A DNA stretch of 64,000 nt from Oxalobacter formigenes (lineage in GTDB: Bacteria > Pseudomonadota > Gammaproteobacteria > Burkholderiales > Burkholderiaceae_D), in contig NZ_CP018787.1 in the NCBI RefSeq assembly GCF_002127965.1, positions 186,001-250,000 of the forward strand. Direction: 5' to 3'. The position numbers were made by a program, and so were the translations under genes. The notes under the pieces are model-generated. The model saw only the letters and a list, made by a program, of their open reading frames with translations, was not told where the DNA came from and made no database searches. Positions within the stretch are counted from its first letter, which is position 1, and every line of letters starts with the position of its first letter. This document shows, one piece after another, positions 7,445 through 17,954 of this stretch.

Positions 7445-9234
7445 CATCTCAGGCCTGGATGCTGGTTGCATTCTTTACGCTTGCCCTGTTTGTTCTCGCC
7501 TGGCCAGTCGGCAAGGCGATCGATGTCGTCTTGAACGGCCGGTTCAGACTGGGCAATATTGTTGAAAAACCGTTTTACAGACTGATGGGGATTAACCCGC
7601 AGACTGAAACGGGTTGGGTTTCATATTGTATCGGGCTCGTGATTTTTAACCTGCTCGGACTTTTGCTGGTATTCGTCATCCAGAAATTCCAGTTTTATCT
7701 GCCTTTCAACCCACAGGAATTCTCCGGAGTTTCAACGGATTCATCGCTTAATACGGCCGTCAGTTTCGTCACCAATACCAACTGGCAGGGCTATAGTGGT
7801 GAATCGACGATGAGTTACTTCACCCAGATGATGGCTTTAACTGTCCAGAATTTTCTGTCGGCCGCCACCGGTATTGTTGTCGTGATCGTCATGATTCGCG
7901 GATTCGTCAGAAAATCTGTCAGAACAATCGGCAACGTCTGGGTTGATTTGACGAGAACGACACTCTGGATTCTGTTACCTCTCTCCATCATTTTTTCCGT
8001 TTTGTTTGCCGGACAGGGCGTCATACAAAACTTGTCACCCTACACGACTGTACAGACAGTAGAAACCCAAAACTGGCAGGAACCAGTCAAATCGGCGGAT
8101 GGAGAAACGGTTCTGGATACAAACGGAGCCCCGAAACTGGAAACTGTTCATTCGCAAACACAGACTCTGCCTATGGGCCCGGCGGCATCGCAGCTTTCCA
8201 TCAAATTGCTGGGAACCAACGGTGGCGGTTTTTTCAACGCCAATTCCGCACATCCATTCGAGAACCCGACCCCGTTATCAAACTTTTTGCAAATGATCTG
8301 CATTTTCCTGATACCGGCTGCCTTATGCCTCACATTCGGACGAATGGCAGGTGACATGCGACAGGGAATTGCCATCATGGTGGCGATGTACCTGATCTTC
8401 ATAGTATTCGCCATAGCCGCCATTTATTTTGAACAAATGGGCAATCCCGTCCTGTCGCACCTTGGAATCGACCAGATACCGGGCATTGCACAGGCAGGCG
8501 GAAACATGGAAGGCAAGGAAATCCGGCTCGGCATTGTCGGAACAGGCCTTTTCACTGCTGTCACGACAGGCGCTTCCTGTGGCGCGATCAACGGCATGAT
8601 GGATTCCCTGACCCCACTTGGAGGAGCCGTTCCCCTTGTCCTCATGCAACTGGGTGAAGTGGTATTCGGAGGCGTCGGTACCGGACTTTACAACATGCTT
8701 GTATTCGCCATTATGGCAGTCTTCATTGCAGGCCTCATGATCGGCAGAACACCGGAATATCTTGGCAAGAAAATCGAGTCATTCGATATGAAAATGGCCT
8801 GCATCTCCATTCTGGTTACCCCGCTTGTCGTACTGCTGGGAACGGCGGTGGCAACCATGACAAGTGCCGGAGTAGCGGGCGTCCTTAATCCGGGACCACA
8901 TGGATTCACTGAAATCCTGTACGCCTTTAGTTCCGCTGCCAATAACAACGGCAGTGCATTTGCAGGTTTGTCTGCCAACGCGCCTTTCTACAATTACATG
9001 CTGGCAGCCGCCATGTGGCTGGGCCGGTTCGGTGGAATCATCCCTGTTCTGGCTATCGCAGGCTCCATGGCTGCCAAAAAGAAAGTGGCCGTCACCAGCG
9101 GCACGCTTCCGACACATGGCCCGCTGTTCATCACTTTGCTGATCATGACGGTACTGCTGATCGGTTTATTGAATTACGTTCCATCGCTGGCTCTGGGCCC
9201 GGTTGTCGAACATCTGATGTTATGGGCTCATTAA
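7441..9234 (+). CDS. kdpA: K+-transporting ATPase subunit A (channel-like subunit)
   Basis: Potassium-translocating membrane subunit of the high-affinity KdpFABC pump, 597 residues, about ten membrane spans. Family signatures include YSGESTMSYFTQMM, LLGTNGGGFFNANSAHPFEN in a selectivity-filter region, TTGASCGAINGM and SSAANNNGSAFAG. The ATG at 7441 overlaps the kdpF stop; a longer in-frame start at 7267 would run through kdpF in another frame and is rejected. A hydrophilic insert near residues 205-235 makes it a little longer than the E. coli protein (557). Confidence 0.97.
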   Translation: MTSQAWMLVAFFTLALFVLAWPVGKAIDVVLNGRFRLGNIVEKPFYRLMGINPQTETGWVSYCIGLVIFNLLGLLLVFVIQKFQFYLPFNPQEFSGVSTDSSLNTAVSFVTNTNWQGYSGESTMSYFTQMMALTVQNFLSAATGIVVVIVMIRGFVRKSVRTIGNVWVDLTRTTLWILLPLSIIFSVLFAGQGVIQNLSPYTTVQTVETQNWQEPVKSADGETVLDTNGAPKLETVHSQTQTLPMGPAASQLSIKLLGTNGGGFFNANSAHPFENPTPLSNFLQMICIFLIPAALCLTFGRMAGDMRQGIAIMVAMYLIFIVFAIAAIYFEQMGNPVLSHLGIDQIPGIAQAGGNMEGKEIRLGIVGTGLFTAVTTGASCGAINGMMDSLTPLGGAVPLVLMQLGEVVFGGVGTGLYNMLVFAIMAVFIAGLMIGRTPEYLGKKIESFDMKMACISILVTPLVVLLGTAVATMTSAGVAGVLNPGPHGFTEILYAFSSAANNNGSAFAGLSANAPFYNYMLAAAMWLGRFGGIIPVLAIAGSMAAKKKVAVTSGTLPTHGPLFITLLIMTVLLIGLLNYVPSLALGPVVEHLMLWAH

Positions 9235-9246
9235 GGAGTGAAAATC

Positions 9247-11313
9247 ATGACTCGCAAAACTTTGGCTTTATTTGATTCAGCTCTTTTATGGCCGGCAATT
9301 GCCGAGGCTTTCAAAAAACTGGATCCACGCGTCCAGTTACGCAACCCGGTCATGTTCGTCGTTTACATCGGCAGCATTTTCACTGTCGTGCTGACTTGTC
9401 TTCAATTCAACTTTTTGACGCTGGGTATTTCCCTGTGGCTATGGTTCACCGTTCTATTTGCCAACTTTGCCGAAGCGCTGGCGGAAGGCCGCAGCAAGGC
9501 TCAGGCAGCCAGCTTGCGCAGCCTGAAAAAGACAATCTGGGCAAAACATATACTGGGGATTTTTACACCCGGTGCTGCCTTGAATGCGGTGCCATACCAG
9601 CTCGTTGAATCCGGCAATCTGCGAAAAAACGATCTGGTTCTTGTTCCGGCAGGAGATTTCATTCCTGCCGACGGTGAAATCGTGGATGGATCGGCCTCAG
9701 TCGATGAAAGTGCCATCACCGGCGAATCGGCTCCTGTCATCCGGGAATCGGGCGGCGACTTTTCAGCTGTGACGGGCGGCACGAAAGTATTGTCCGATTG
9801 CATCGTTGTCAGAGTCACGGTCAATCCCGGCGAAACCTTCGTCGACCGGATGATCGCCATGGTCGAAAACGCAAAACGCCAGAAAACGCCGAATGAAATC
9901 GCCCTGACGATTCTTCTGGTTGCCCTGACGATTGTGTTTCTGGGCGTTGTCGTCACACTGCTGCCTTTTTCGGAATTTTCCGTGCTTCAATCCGGCATGG
10001 GACATCCTGTCAGTCTCATCGTGCTGGTTGCATTGCTGGTCTGCCTGATTCCAACGACAATTGCCGGGCTGCTTTCGGCGATCGGTGTCGCGGGCATGAG
10101 CCGCCTGATGCAAGCAAACGTGATTGCCACCTCAGGACGTGCCGTGGAAGCGGCAGGGGATGTCGATGTCCTCTTGCTGGATAAAACCGGGACGATCACT
10201 CTCGGCAGTCGACAAGCCAGCTGTTTCATTCCTGCTTCAGGCGTAAGCGAAATCGAACTGGCCGATGCAGCCCGTCTGGCATCGCTTGCCGATGAAACAC
10301 CGGAAGGCCGAAGCATCGTCGCACTGGCCAAAGAAAAATACCGGTTGATCGATAAAAAGGAAGTGGATCAGGGAACTGAATTCATTCCGTTTTCAGCGCA
10401 GACAAGAATGAGCGGCGTCGATCTTGCCGATGGCCGGAAAATCAGAAAAGGGGCCTCTGACGCAATCAAAAAATATACAGAAGCGCTTGGTAACCCGTTT
10501 CCCCATTCGCTCCAGTCGATTGTCGATGAAGTCGCCCTTTCAGGGAGCACCCCGCTGGTCGTTACCGAAAACGGCAAGCCTCTGGGTGTCGTCGAGTTGA
10601 AAGACGTCGTCAAGACCGGAATCAGGGAAAGGTTTGCCGAATTGCGTCAAATGGGCATCAAAACCGTCATGATCACCGGTGACAACCGCCTGACCGCAGC
10701 GGCTATCGCGGCAGAAGCCGGGGTTGACGACTTTCTGGCTGAAGCCACACCTGAAACCAAACTGCAACTGATACGCGATTATCAGGCTGAAGGGCGTCTG
10801 GTCGCCATGACAGGCGATGGCACGAATGACGCGCCTGCGCTGGCACAGGCGGATGTGGCCGTTGCCATGAATTCAGGTACTCAGGCCGCCAAGGAAGCGG
10901 GCAATATGGTCGATCTGGACAGCAACCCGACCAAACTGATTGAAATTGTCGAAACCGGCAAGCAAATGCTGATTACCCGCGGCTCGCTGACCACATTCAG
11001 CATTGCGAACGATATCGCCAAGTATTTCGCCATCGTTCCCGCTGCTTTCGTGGCAACGTACCCCCAGCTGGAAGCCTTGAATCTGATGAGGCTGTCAAGC
11101 CCGGCTTCCGCCATTTTGAGCGCCGTCATTTTCAACGCGATCATCATTATCTTTTTGATTCCGCTTGCACTTAAAGGCGTCAAATACCGCCCGGCAGGCG
11201 CTGCTGCGCTGTTACGCCGCAATCTGCTGGTTTACGGACTGGGCGGGATCATCACCCCGTTTATCGGCATCAAACTGATCGATTTGTTCCTTTCCTTTGC
11301 CCATCTGGTATGA
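9247..11313 (+). CDS. kdpB: K+-transporting P-type ATPase subunit B
   Basis: ATP-hydrolysing subunit of KdpFABC, 688 residues. All P-type ATPase landmarks are present: TGES in the actuator domain, the phosphorylated Asp312 in DKTGT, the nucleotide-binding region, TGDNRLTA and [10 protein letters not shown]. The ATG at 9247 is preferred over an in-frame GTG at 9238 because AAGGAG at 9233-9238 sits at ideal distance from it. The start lies 12 bases after the kdpA stop, and the end overlaps possible upstream starts of kdpC. Confidence 0.97.
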   Translation: MTRKTLALFDSALLWPAIAEAFKKLDPRVQLRNPVMFVVYIGSIFTVVLTCLQFNFLTLGISLWLWFTVLFANFAEALAEGRSKAQAASLRSLKKTIWAKHILGIFTPGAALNAVPYQLVESGNLRKNDLVLVPAGDFIPADGEIVDGSASVDESAITGESAPVIRESGGDFSAVTGGTKVLSDCIVVRVTVNPGETFVDRMIAMVENAKRQKTPNEIALTILLVALTIVFLGVVVTLLPFSEFSVLQSGMGHPVSLIVLVALLVCLIPTTIAGLLSAIGVAGMSRLMQANVIATSGRAVEAAGDVDVLLLDKTGTITLGSRQASCFIPASGVSEIELADAARLASLADETPEGRSIVALAKEKYRLIDKKEVDQGTEFIPFSAQTRMSGVDLADGRKIRKGASDAIKKYTEALGNPFPHSLQSIVDEVALSGSTPLVVTENGKPLGVVELKDVVKTGIRERFAELRQMGIKTVMITGDNRLTAAAIAAEAGVDDFLAEATPETKLQLIRDYQAEGRLVAMTGDGTNDAPALAQADVAVAMNSGTQAAKEAGNMVDLDSNPTKLIEIVETGKQMLITRGSLTTFSIANDIAKYFAIVPAAFVATYPQLEALNLMRLSSPASAILSAVIFNAIIIIFLIPLALKGVKYRPAGAAALLRRNLLVYGLGGIITPFIGIKLIDLFLSFAHLV

Positions 11314-11330
11314 AGACAGGAGATACTATT

Positions 11331-11978
11331 ATGGAAAACATGGCTTTTAAAACATTCTCTTTCTTGATGAAAACGCTTTATCCCGCTGTGATTCTGATCA
11401 CCATGCTGACCCTTGTAACCGGACTGCTCTATCCTTCCCTGATAACTGGCATCGCCCAATCCGTTTTTCCGGAAAAAGCGAACGGAAGCCTGATCATGAA
11501 AAACGGGCAGGCCGTCGGTTCACGTCTGATCGGACAGAACTTTACCGAACCGGAATATTTCTGGGGAAGACCTTCCGCTACGGCAACACATCCATACAAT
11601 GCCGAGGCGTCCGGCGGTTCCAATCTGGGTCCTGCCAATCCGGAACTCGCGAACAACGTAAAAAAACGCATTGCGAAACTGAAAGCAGCCGATCCAGACA
11701 ACGGAGATCCGATTCCTGTCGATCTGGTCACCAGTTCCGCCAGTGGGCTCGACCCGCATATCAGCAAGGCAGCAGCCGATTATCAGGTCAAACGGATTGC
11801 ACGACTCCGCAATATCCCGGAAATAAAAGTCCAGAATCTGGTCGAAAATCATGCAAAAGGAATCCAGATGGGATTTCTGGGTGAACCGATGGTCAATGTG
11901 CTTGAATTAAATCTTGCGCTTGACGATATGGATACTGGTAATATTTCCGTAGCGGGCATTCCAGGTAATGGAAAGTGA
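11331..11978 (+). CDS. kdpC: K+-transporting ATPase subunit C
   Basis: Periplasm-exposed, single-span subunit that assists KdpAB, 215 residues. It has an N-terminal membrane helix (about 17-40), then the conserved GSx[28 protein letters not shown] and [10 protein letters not shown] blocks. The ATG at 11331 follows an AGGAG ribosome site; an earlier in-frame ATG at 11310 overlaps the kdpB stop and would add seven residues. C-terminal residues [10 protein letters not shown] are typical. Confidence 0.96.
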   Translation: MENMAFKTFSFLMKTLYPAVILITMLTLVTGLLYPSLITGIAQSVFPEKANGSLIMKNGQAVGSRLIGQNFTEPEYFWGRPSATATHPYNAEASGGSNLGPANPELANNVKKRIAKLKAADPDNGDPIPVDLVTSSASGLDPHISKAAADYQVKRIARLRNIPEIKVQNLVENHAKGIQMGFLGEPMVNVLELNLALDDMDTGNISVAGIPGNGK

Positions 11979-12016
11979 GAAACGGTGATATTACTTAACA
12001 GGGGTATGACTGGCTT

Positions 12017-14704
12017 ATGAGCGATCAACGTCCCGATCCCGACCTGCTTTTGAAGCAGGTCAATGCGGATGAAGCGCAATCGAAAAAAGGGCGCCTGAAA
12101 ATATTTTTCGGCGCTTCGGCGGGCGTTGGCAAAACCTATGCCATGCTTTCCGCCGCTCATGAGGCATTGAAACAGAATGTGCCGCTTGTCATCGGCATTG
12201 TCGAAACACATGGCCGCTCGGAAACGGCCATGTTAACCGAAGGCCTGCCACACCAGCCACTGAAAAAAATCCAGTACCGTGACCGTGAACTGGAAGAATT
12301 CGATATCGATCAGGCACTGGAATTCGGTAAAACCCATCCGAACGCCCTTATTCTTCTGGATGAACTGGCGCATACCAATGTACCCGGTTCGCGCCATCCG
12401 AAACGCTGGCAGGATGTCGAAGAGCTACTCGTAGCGGGCATTGATGTCTGGACAACGATGAATGTCCAGCATCTCGAAAGCTTAAACGACATCGTCACCC
12501 GTATTACCGGCATTCCCATACGTGAAACAGTCCCCGACCGGATTTTCGACCATGCAGAAGAAGTCATCGTCGTCGATCTGCCGCCTGACGAACTGATTCT
12601 GAGGCTGAAGCAGGGCAAAATGTATTTGCCTGAACAGGCAAAACTGGCTTCCAGGAATTTTTTCAGAAAAGGCAATCTCCTCGCCCTGCGTGAATTGACC
12701 TTGCGACGGACAGCCGACCGCATCGACGGGGAGATGCAGGCATATCGCCTGAAAAACGCGAGCACGACGGTGTGGCCGAACCGTGAATCGCTTCTGGCCT
12801 GTGTCAAACCTGACCAGTCCGGCGAGAAAGTCATTCGCAATTGCGCCCGGCTGGCAGCCCAGCTTGGCGTTCCCTGGCATGCCATCTTCGTAGAAGTCCC
12901 GTCGGAGTCGAGTGACGACAGCACCCTTTATGATCGGGCAGCGCGTGTTCTCAAACTGGCGGCGAATCTCGGGGCAACGATAGCGACCCAATCGGCAACG
13001 GACGTGGCTTCAGCCCTGATCCGATACGCAAGAGACCATAATCTGTCCAGACTCGTTCTGGGACGAAGCAAGAAACGCTGGTTTTTTCCATGGAAAAAAA
13101 CGATTGCACAGAAAATCGGGCAGACAGCGGACGATCTCGATATCCTGCAGGTTTCGGTATCGGAATCATCATTGTTCACCATTCCAAAACCGCATTTCAG
13201 TTTCGAACCCGACAAGATCGAGTGGAAAAATTATCTGGCCACTTTCCTGATCTGTTCACTGACGACATTATGTGCTGTGCCCCTGATCGGCTTGCTGGAC
13301 CTGATCAACATCGTCATGCTGTTTCTTCTGGCGGTAGCCGGGATCGCCTTGCGATACGGAAGAGGGCCGGCGATTTTGGCGGCTTTCATCAATGTGCTCT
13401 TTTTCGATTTTTTCTTTGTCCCCCCGCGCATTTCGATTGCAGTCAGTGACGCCCAGTTCATCATCACCTTCATCGTCATGCTGTTCGTCGCTCTCGTTAT
13501 CGGACAATTGACGGCCAACCTGAAAATGCAGGGCAATGCGGCAACCGAGCGTGAACGACGGGTACGCAGCCTGTATGAAATGTCCCGTGACCTTTCCGGC
13601 GTTTTAATGATCGAACAGATCGCCGAAATCGCGGCACGCTTTCTCCACACGGAATTCGGTGCAAAAAGCGCCCTCTTCATCGTCGATGAGAAGGATCATC
13701 TGAAAAAAATGGACAAGGCGACCGCCAGCCCGAATATGGCACTTGTGCAATGGGCATTCGAGCATGGTACGACGGCAGGTCTCGGCACCGACACTTTGCC
13801 GGCCAGTCCCTGTCTGGTAATTCCCCTGAAAGCGACCATGCGATTGCGAGGCATTCTGGCCGTCGAACCGGATGAAGGCACTTTTCTGGGACCGGAACAG
13901 AGAAGATTGCTTGATATTTGCGCATCATTGCTCGCCATCTCCATCGAACGCATTCACTATCTGGACGTTGCACAGAAAACCGTCGTCCAGATGGAATCGG
14001 AAAAACTGCGCAATTCCCTGCTTTCAGCCATCTCCCATGACCTCCGCACGCCTCTGGCCGCTCTTGTGGGTCTGGCTGACACGCTGAAACTGACCAGTCC
14101 CGATGCAAAGGCAAGTGAAAAAGAGATTATCGATTCCATACATCACTCTGCCATGCGAATGAACGACCTTGTCAACAATTTGCTCGACATGGCCCGTCTC
14201 GAATCCGGGACGGTACAATTGAACCGGCAATGGCAACCTCTGGAAGAAGTCATCGGGAGCGCCCTCTCATCATGCTCATCCTTGTTGAAAGAACGCCCGA
14301 TAAACGTACAACTGGATGACAGTCTTCCACTGGTGAATATTGACGCCGTGCTGATTGAACGCGTACTCGCCAATATCCTTGAAAATGCAAGCAAATATAC
14401 ACCTGCTCATTCATCCATTGAAATCAATGGATTCCGGCAAGACGGGAACATCATCATTACCATTGATGATCATGGCCCGGGGCTTCCGCCGGGAAGAGAA
14501 AACACCATTTTCGAAAAATTCGAAAGAGGCAGCAAGGAAAACGCAACGCCCGGAGTCGGCCTTGGACTCGCCATTTCCAAAGCTGTCATGAAAGCTCACG
14601 GCGGTTCCATTGAAGGCGAAAGCCGATACAACGGGGGTGCCCGTTTTACATTGAGGCTGCCGTTTTCCTCTCCCCCGGATATTTCCGGCAATCTTCTGGA
14701 TTAA
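12017..14704 (+). CDS. kdpD: KdpD sensor histidine kinase
   Basis: Membrane sensor kinase controlling kdp expression in response to potassium limitation, 895 residues. Order: N-terminal KdpD domain with Walker A GASAGVGKTYAML (about 33-45) and the LLDELAHTNVPGSRH block, universal-stress-like domain (about 250-370), four clustered membrane spans (about 400-495), GAF-like region, HisKA with the phospho-acceptor His674 in SAISHDLRTP, and an HATPase domain with NILENASKYTP and GVGLGLAI. Length equals the classic KdpD. It starts 38 bases after kdpC and the regulator kdpE follows after 6 bases. Confidence 0.97.
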   Translation: MSDQRPDPDLLLKQVNADEAQSKKGRLKIFFGASAGVGKTYAMLSAAHEALKQNVPLVIGIVETHGRSETAMLTEGLPHQPLKKIQYRDRELEEFDIDQALEFGKTHPNALILLDELAHTNVPGSRHPKRWQDVEELLVAGIDVWTTMNVQHLESLNDIVTRITGIPIRETVPDRIFDHAEEVIVVDLPPDELILRLKQGKMYLPEQAKLASRNFFRKGNLLALRELTLRRTADRIDGEMQAYRLKNASTTVWPNRESLLACVKPDQSGEKVIRNCARLAAQLGVPWHAIFVEVPSESSDDSTLYDRAARVLKLAANLGATIATQSATDVASALIRYARDHNLSRLVLGRSKKRWFFPWKKTIAQKIGQTADDLDILQVSVSESSLFTIPKPHFSFEPDKIEWKNYLATFLICSLTTLCAVPLIGLLDLINIVMLFLLAVAGIALRYGRGPAILAAFINVLFFDFFFVPPRISIAVSDAQFIITFIVMLFVALVIGQLTANLKMQGNAATERERRVRSLYEMSRDLSGVLMIEQIAEIAARFLHTEFGAKSALFIVDEKDHLKKMDKATASPNMALVQWAFEHGTTAGLGTDTLPASPCLVIPLKATMRLRGILAVEPDEGTFLGPEQRRLLDICASLLAISIERIHYLDVAQKTVVQMESEKLRNSLLSAISHDLRTPLAALVGLADTLKLTSPDAKASEKEIIDSIHHSAMRMNDLVNNLLDMARLESGTVQLNRQWQPLEEVIGSALSSCSSLLKERPINVQLDDSLPLVNIDAVLIERVLANILENASKYTPAHSSIEINGFRQDGNIIITIDDHGPGLPPGRENTIFEKFERGSKENATPGVGLGLAISKAVMKAHGGSIEGESRYNGGARFTLRLPFSSPPDISGNLLD

Positions 14705-14710
14705 TGAAGA

Positions 14711-15403
14711 ATGGACAACAAGCTCCGGATCCTGACTATCGAAGATGAATCCAACATCCGCCGGTTCGTCAAGCTTGCCCTTGAAACGGAAGGATATGAA
14801 GTATTTGAGGCAGATGGGCTCAAGCGTGGCCTGATAGAAGCAGGAACACGCCGCCCCGATCTGGTCGTCCTCGACCTGGGATTACCGGATGGCGATGGGC
14901 TCGATTTCATAACCGATTTGCGAAACTGGTCTGACATTCCTGTCATTGTCCTGTCGGCAAGGAACAGCGAGCACGACAAAATTTCGGCGCTTGATGCAGG
15001 AGCGGATGACTATCTGGAAAAACCGTTCGGAGCAGGGGAACTGCTCGCCCGTGTGCGCGCCCAGTTACGGCGCCAGCAACGTTCTGGCAACGACCCGACT
15101 ATCCGGTTTGCCGATGTTTGTATCGATCCTGTTCGCCGTCTCGTCGAAAAAAATGGCGAACCGGTTCACCTGACTCCCATTGAGTACCGGATACTGACCT
15201 TTCTGGCTTCACAACCGGACAGGGTCGTCACCCACCAGCAATTGCTGAAAGCGGTATGGGGGCCAGGCCATACCGAAGACATGCACTATATACGCGTGCA
15301 TATGGCCAACTTGCGGAAAAAAGTGGAGAAAAATGCCTCGATGCCAAAACATCTGGTGACGGAAGCGGGAATCGGTTACCGTTTTGTCCCCGATTCGAAG
15401 TAG
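14711..15403 (+). CDS. kdpE: KdpE response regulator (OmpR family)
   Basis: DNA-binding partner of KdpD, 230 residues. The receiver domain holds the acidic pair near residues 9-10, the phospho-acceptor Asp55 in VVLDLGLPDGDG and the Lys of YLEKPF; the C-terminal winged helix contains VHLTPIEYRILTFLA and the final GIGYRFV. It is the last gene of kdpFABCDE and is presumed to act on the repeats ahead of kdpF. The next gene is convergent, 39 bases away. Confidence 0.97.
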   Translation: MDNKLRILTIEDESNIRRFVKLALETEGYEVFEADGLKRGLIEAGTRRPDLVVLDLGLPDGDGLDFITDLRNWSDIPVIVLSARNSEHDKISALDAGADDYLEKPFGAGELLARVRAQLRRQQRSGNDPTIRFADVCIDPVRRLVEKNGEPVHLTPIEYRILTFLASQPDRVVTHQQLLKAVWGPGHTEDMHYIRVHMANLRKKVEKNASMPKHLVTEAGIGYRFVPDSK

Positions 15404-15442
15404 TGGGGCAAACCTGATGTACATACAGGAATGCCGGCTGTT

Positions 15443-16765
15443 TTACAGGTTCTGAAGCAAAACCACAAAAATCATGATCGGTGCGATGATTCGCAGGAAC
15501 CATTTCAGCAAGGGCAGCCACCAGGGATGTTTGCCTTTGCTGGCCAGTCTCTCCGAAACCAGAGTCCACGATTTCCATCCCACCAGCACGGCAACCATAA
15601 TGCCTCCAAAAGGCATGATCAGATTGGAACTGACGTAGTCGAGAATGTCGAAAAAGTTCTTGCCAAAAAACTTGTAGTCATTCCAGACCCCCAATGACAG
15701 AGAAGCCGCAATCCCCAAAACGAACATCAAGATGGACATGACGATCGTCGTGGGAGTTCGTCGACAGTTAAACTCATCGATGAAAAAGCTCACCACCACT
15801 TCCATCAGCGAAACGGACGAGGTAAGCGCGGCGACAAACAGCAGGAAAAAGAAAAGAACACCGAAGAACTGACCTCCGCCCATCTGTGAGAACACGGCAG
15901 GCATCGTAATAAACGTCAGGCCGGGACCGGCAGACGGATCGAAACCGAATACGAAAACGGCAGGGAATACCATCAGCCCCGACAGAAAACAGATCAGCGT
16001 CGTCAGCGTAATGACGCTTCCGGCAGAATGGGGAACATAAGTATCGTCCGAGGCATAGGAACCATAGGTAATCATGCAACCCATACCCAGAGACATGGAG
16101 AAAAAGGCAAGCCCCATCGCTTCAATGACCATCCTGGCATTGACCTTGGAAAAATCAGGGTTCAAAAAGGTAAGGACGCCATCGATGGCTCCGGGCAAGG
16201 TAATTGCCCTGCCGATCAGGACAAGAATCAGCAGAAACAACATGATCATCAGGTATTTGCTGACCTGTTCAATGCCTTTCTGGACACCTGCCAGAATAAC
16301 GCCAGCGGTTACCCCCATGAACAGGGCATGGTACCAGAGAGGTTCCACCGGATCGGCGATAAACGTGCTGAAAATACCGGATAAGACCTTGGGATCGGCA
16401 GTCAGGATGGCACCATCGACCGACTTGACGATATAGGCAATCGTCCAGCCACCCACGACGCTGTAAAAAGACAGGATCAGAAAACCGCACAGAACACCGA
16501 TATAACCCACAAGAGACCATGTGCGGCCGCCAAGCTTCCTGTATGCGCCTACCGGACTCTTTTTGGTCACGGAACCGACAAGCATTTCGGCAATCATCAA
16601 CGAAATGCCAAGTGTAAAAACCAGCAACAGAAAAATAAGAAGGAAAGCGCCGCCACCATTTTGGGCGGTAATGTAAGGGAATTTCCAGATCGCCCCCAAA
16701 CCAATGGCTGAGCCAGCGGCTGCAAGCACGAAACCAAGACGTGAGCCCCATTCTGCACGCGCCAT
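15443..16765 (-). CDS. Sodium-dependent transporter, neurotransmitter:sodium symporter (NSS) family
   Basis: LeuT-fold secondary transporter of 440 residues with about eleven membrane spans, expected to import an amino acid or related solute with Na+. The first helix reads GSAIGLGAIWKFPY followed by NGGGAF, the hallmark of the bacterial YocR/YhdH subgroup. Compared with LeuT the Na1-site asparagine is Ala and the gating arginine is Lys; both are usual for this subgroup. Substrate unknown. A good ribosome site (AAGGGAT) precedes the ATG. It diverges from ddh. Confidence 0.9.
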   Translation of the reverse strand: MARAEWGSRLGFVLAAAGSAIGLGAIWKFPYITAQNGGGAFLLIFLLLVFTLGISLMIAEMLVGSVTKKSPVGAYRKLGGRTWSLVGYIGVLCGFLILSFYSVVGGWTIAYIVKSVDGAILTADPKVLSGIFSTFIADPVEPLWYHALFMGVTAGVILAGVQKGIEQVSKYLMIMLFLLILVLIGRAITLPGAIDGVLTFLNPDFSKVNARMVIEAMGLAFFSMSLGMGCMITYGSYASDDTYVPHSAGSVITLTTLICFLSGLMVFPAVFVFGFDPSAGPGLTFITMPAVFSQMGGGQFFGVLFFFLLFVAALTSSVSLMEVVVSFFIDEFNCRRTPTTIVMSILMFVLGIAASLSLGVWNDYKFFGKNFFDILDYVSSNLIMPFGGIMVAVLVGWKSWTLVSERLASKGKHPWWLPLLKWFLRIIAPIMIFVVLLQNL

Positions 16766-16882
16766 AAAAATATCCCTTACCAGTAAAAGTCAGTTATTTT
16801 GAAAAATATCGAAAAACACAATCAGGACAAGACTGTATTGAACAGTTTTTTTCAAGTGTCCGAAAGTGCATTTCCTTAAAAT

Positions 16883-16909
16883 AATCGTGCATTATACTTT
16901 AGTACGATT
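16883..16909. promoter_or_regulatory. Inverted repeat around a -10-like box between the NSS transporter and ddh
   Basis: AATCGT (16883-16888) and ACGATT (16904-16909) form an inverted repeat with a 15-base spacer that contains TATACT (16893-16898), a -10-like box for ddh about 110 bases before its start. One further C-G pair extends the arms across a mismatch. This layout suits a dimeric repressor. The rest of the 243-base gap shows nothing clear. Confidence 0.35.
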
Positions 16910-17008
16910 TTTTCTTGCTTGCCTAAAGCAACTGCGCCTATACTCGTCAGTTACTGGCAACATTTATCCAAATTCAACATCACCCGTTTTACAGAGGAAC
17001 ATTAAAGT

Positions 17009-17932
17009 ATGACGACTATCAAAGCAGCTGTTCATGGCCTTGGAAATATCGGTCGGCACGTCATTGACTGCCTGACCTGCGCGCCTGATTTTGAATGTCT
17101 CGGTGTCATTCGCAGGGAATCGTCTCTCGGCACACAGACACTGGAACGCAGAAATATCCCCGATTATGCATCCATCGACAAACTGATCGCGGAAAAAGGC
17201 AAGCCTGACGTCGTCATCCTGTGTGGTCCATCCCGTTCAGTCCCGGAAGATGCAAAATTCTATCTTTCCAGAGGTATCCGAACCGTGGACAGTTTCGATA
17301 TTCATACCGATATTGCCGAACTGGTAGAGAAACTGGACGTAGTTGCAAAAGAAAACAATAGCGCCTGCATTACAGCTGCAGGCTGGGACCCGGGTACCGA
17401 TTCGGTCTTCCGCACGCTGTTTGAAGCAATGGCGCCAACCGGCACGACATTTACCAATTTCGGTCGTGGCCGTTCTATGGGACATTCAGTCGCCGCACGC
17501 GCCATCAAGGGTGTCGCCGACGCGACTTCCATCACTATTCCAATCGGTGGCGGACGCCATGCCAGACTTGTTTATGTTCTGGCGGAAAAGGGCGCTTCTT
17601 TTGAACAGATCAAAAAAGATCTCGCAAGCGACCCTTATTTCAGTCACGACCCACTGGATGTCCGCGAAGTGAAAACGCCGGAAGAAATGGAAGCTGTCGC
17701 CGACAATTCTCATGGGGTATTGATGGAAAGAATCGGAGCGTCAGGACGCACGTCCAACCAGAACCTCACCTTCACAATGAAGATTGACAATCCGGCATTG
17801 ACCTCACAGGTACTGGTCTCGTGCGCACGCGCTGTTACCCGTATGGGCGCAGGGTGCCATACATTGATCGATGTACCGCCTGTCATGTTGCTCGCAGGTG
17901 AGCGGATGCAGCACATCGCAAGACTGGTTTAA
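17009..17932 (+). CDS. ddh: meso-Diaminopimelate D-dehydrogenase
   Basis: NADP-dependent enzyme that interconverts tetrahydrodipicolinate plus ammonia and meso-diaminopimelate in a single step, bypassing the usual four-enzyme succinylase branch of the lysine and cell-wall pathway. The 307 residues begin with a Rossmann fold (VHGLGNIGRHV), followed by CGPSRS, DSFDIHTDI, AAGWDPGTDSVFR and GRGRSMGHS, all characteristic of this family. In one-gene context, it probably has its own promoter; a terminator overlaps the stop. This single-step route is less common in proteobacteria. Confidence 0.93.
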   Translation: MTTIKAAVHGLGNIGRHVIDCLTCAPDFECLGVIRRESSLGTQTLERRNIPDYASIDKLIAEKGKPDVVILCGPSRSVPEDAKFYLSRGIRTVDSFDIHTDIAELVEKLDVVAKENNSACITAAGWDPGTDSVFRTLFEAMAPTGTTFTNFGRGRSMGHSVAARAIKGVADATSITIPIGGGRHARLVYVLAEKGASFEQIKKDLASDPYFSHDPLDVREVKTPEEMEAVADNSHGVLMERIGASGRTSNQNLTFTMKIDNPALTSQVLVSCARAVTRMGAGCHTLIDVPPVMLLAGERMQHIARLV

Positions 17933-17944
17933 GCCAGTCTTTCT
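17921..17944 (+). terminator. Short terminator overlapping the ddh stop codon
   Basis: AGACTGG (17921-17927) pairs with CCAGTCT (17934-17940) and the hairpin is followed by TTCT. The TAA stop of ddh lies in the loop. The T-tail is short, so strength is uncertain. Confidence 0.5.
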
Positions 17945-17954
17945 ATGGAACGGG

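Noticed and set aside
15443-16765. Altered Na+-site and gating residues of the NSS transporter as an oddity
   Set aside because: The same GLGAIWKFPY form is usual in the bacterial YocR/YhdH subgroup.
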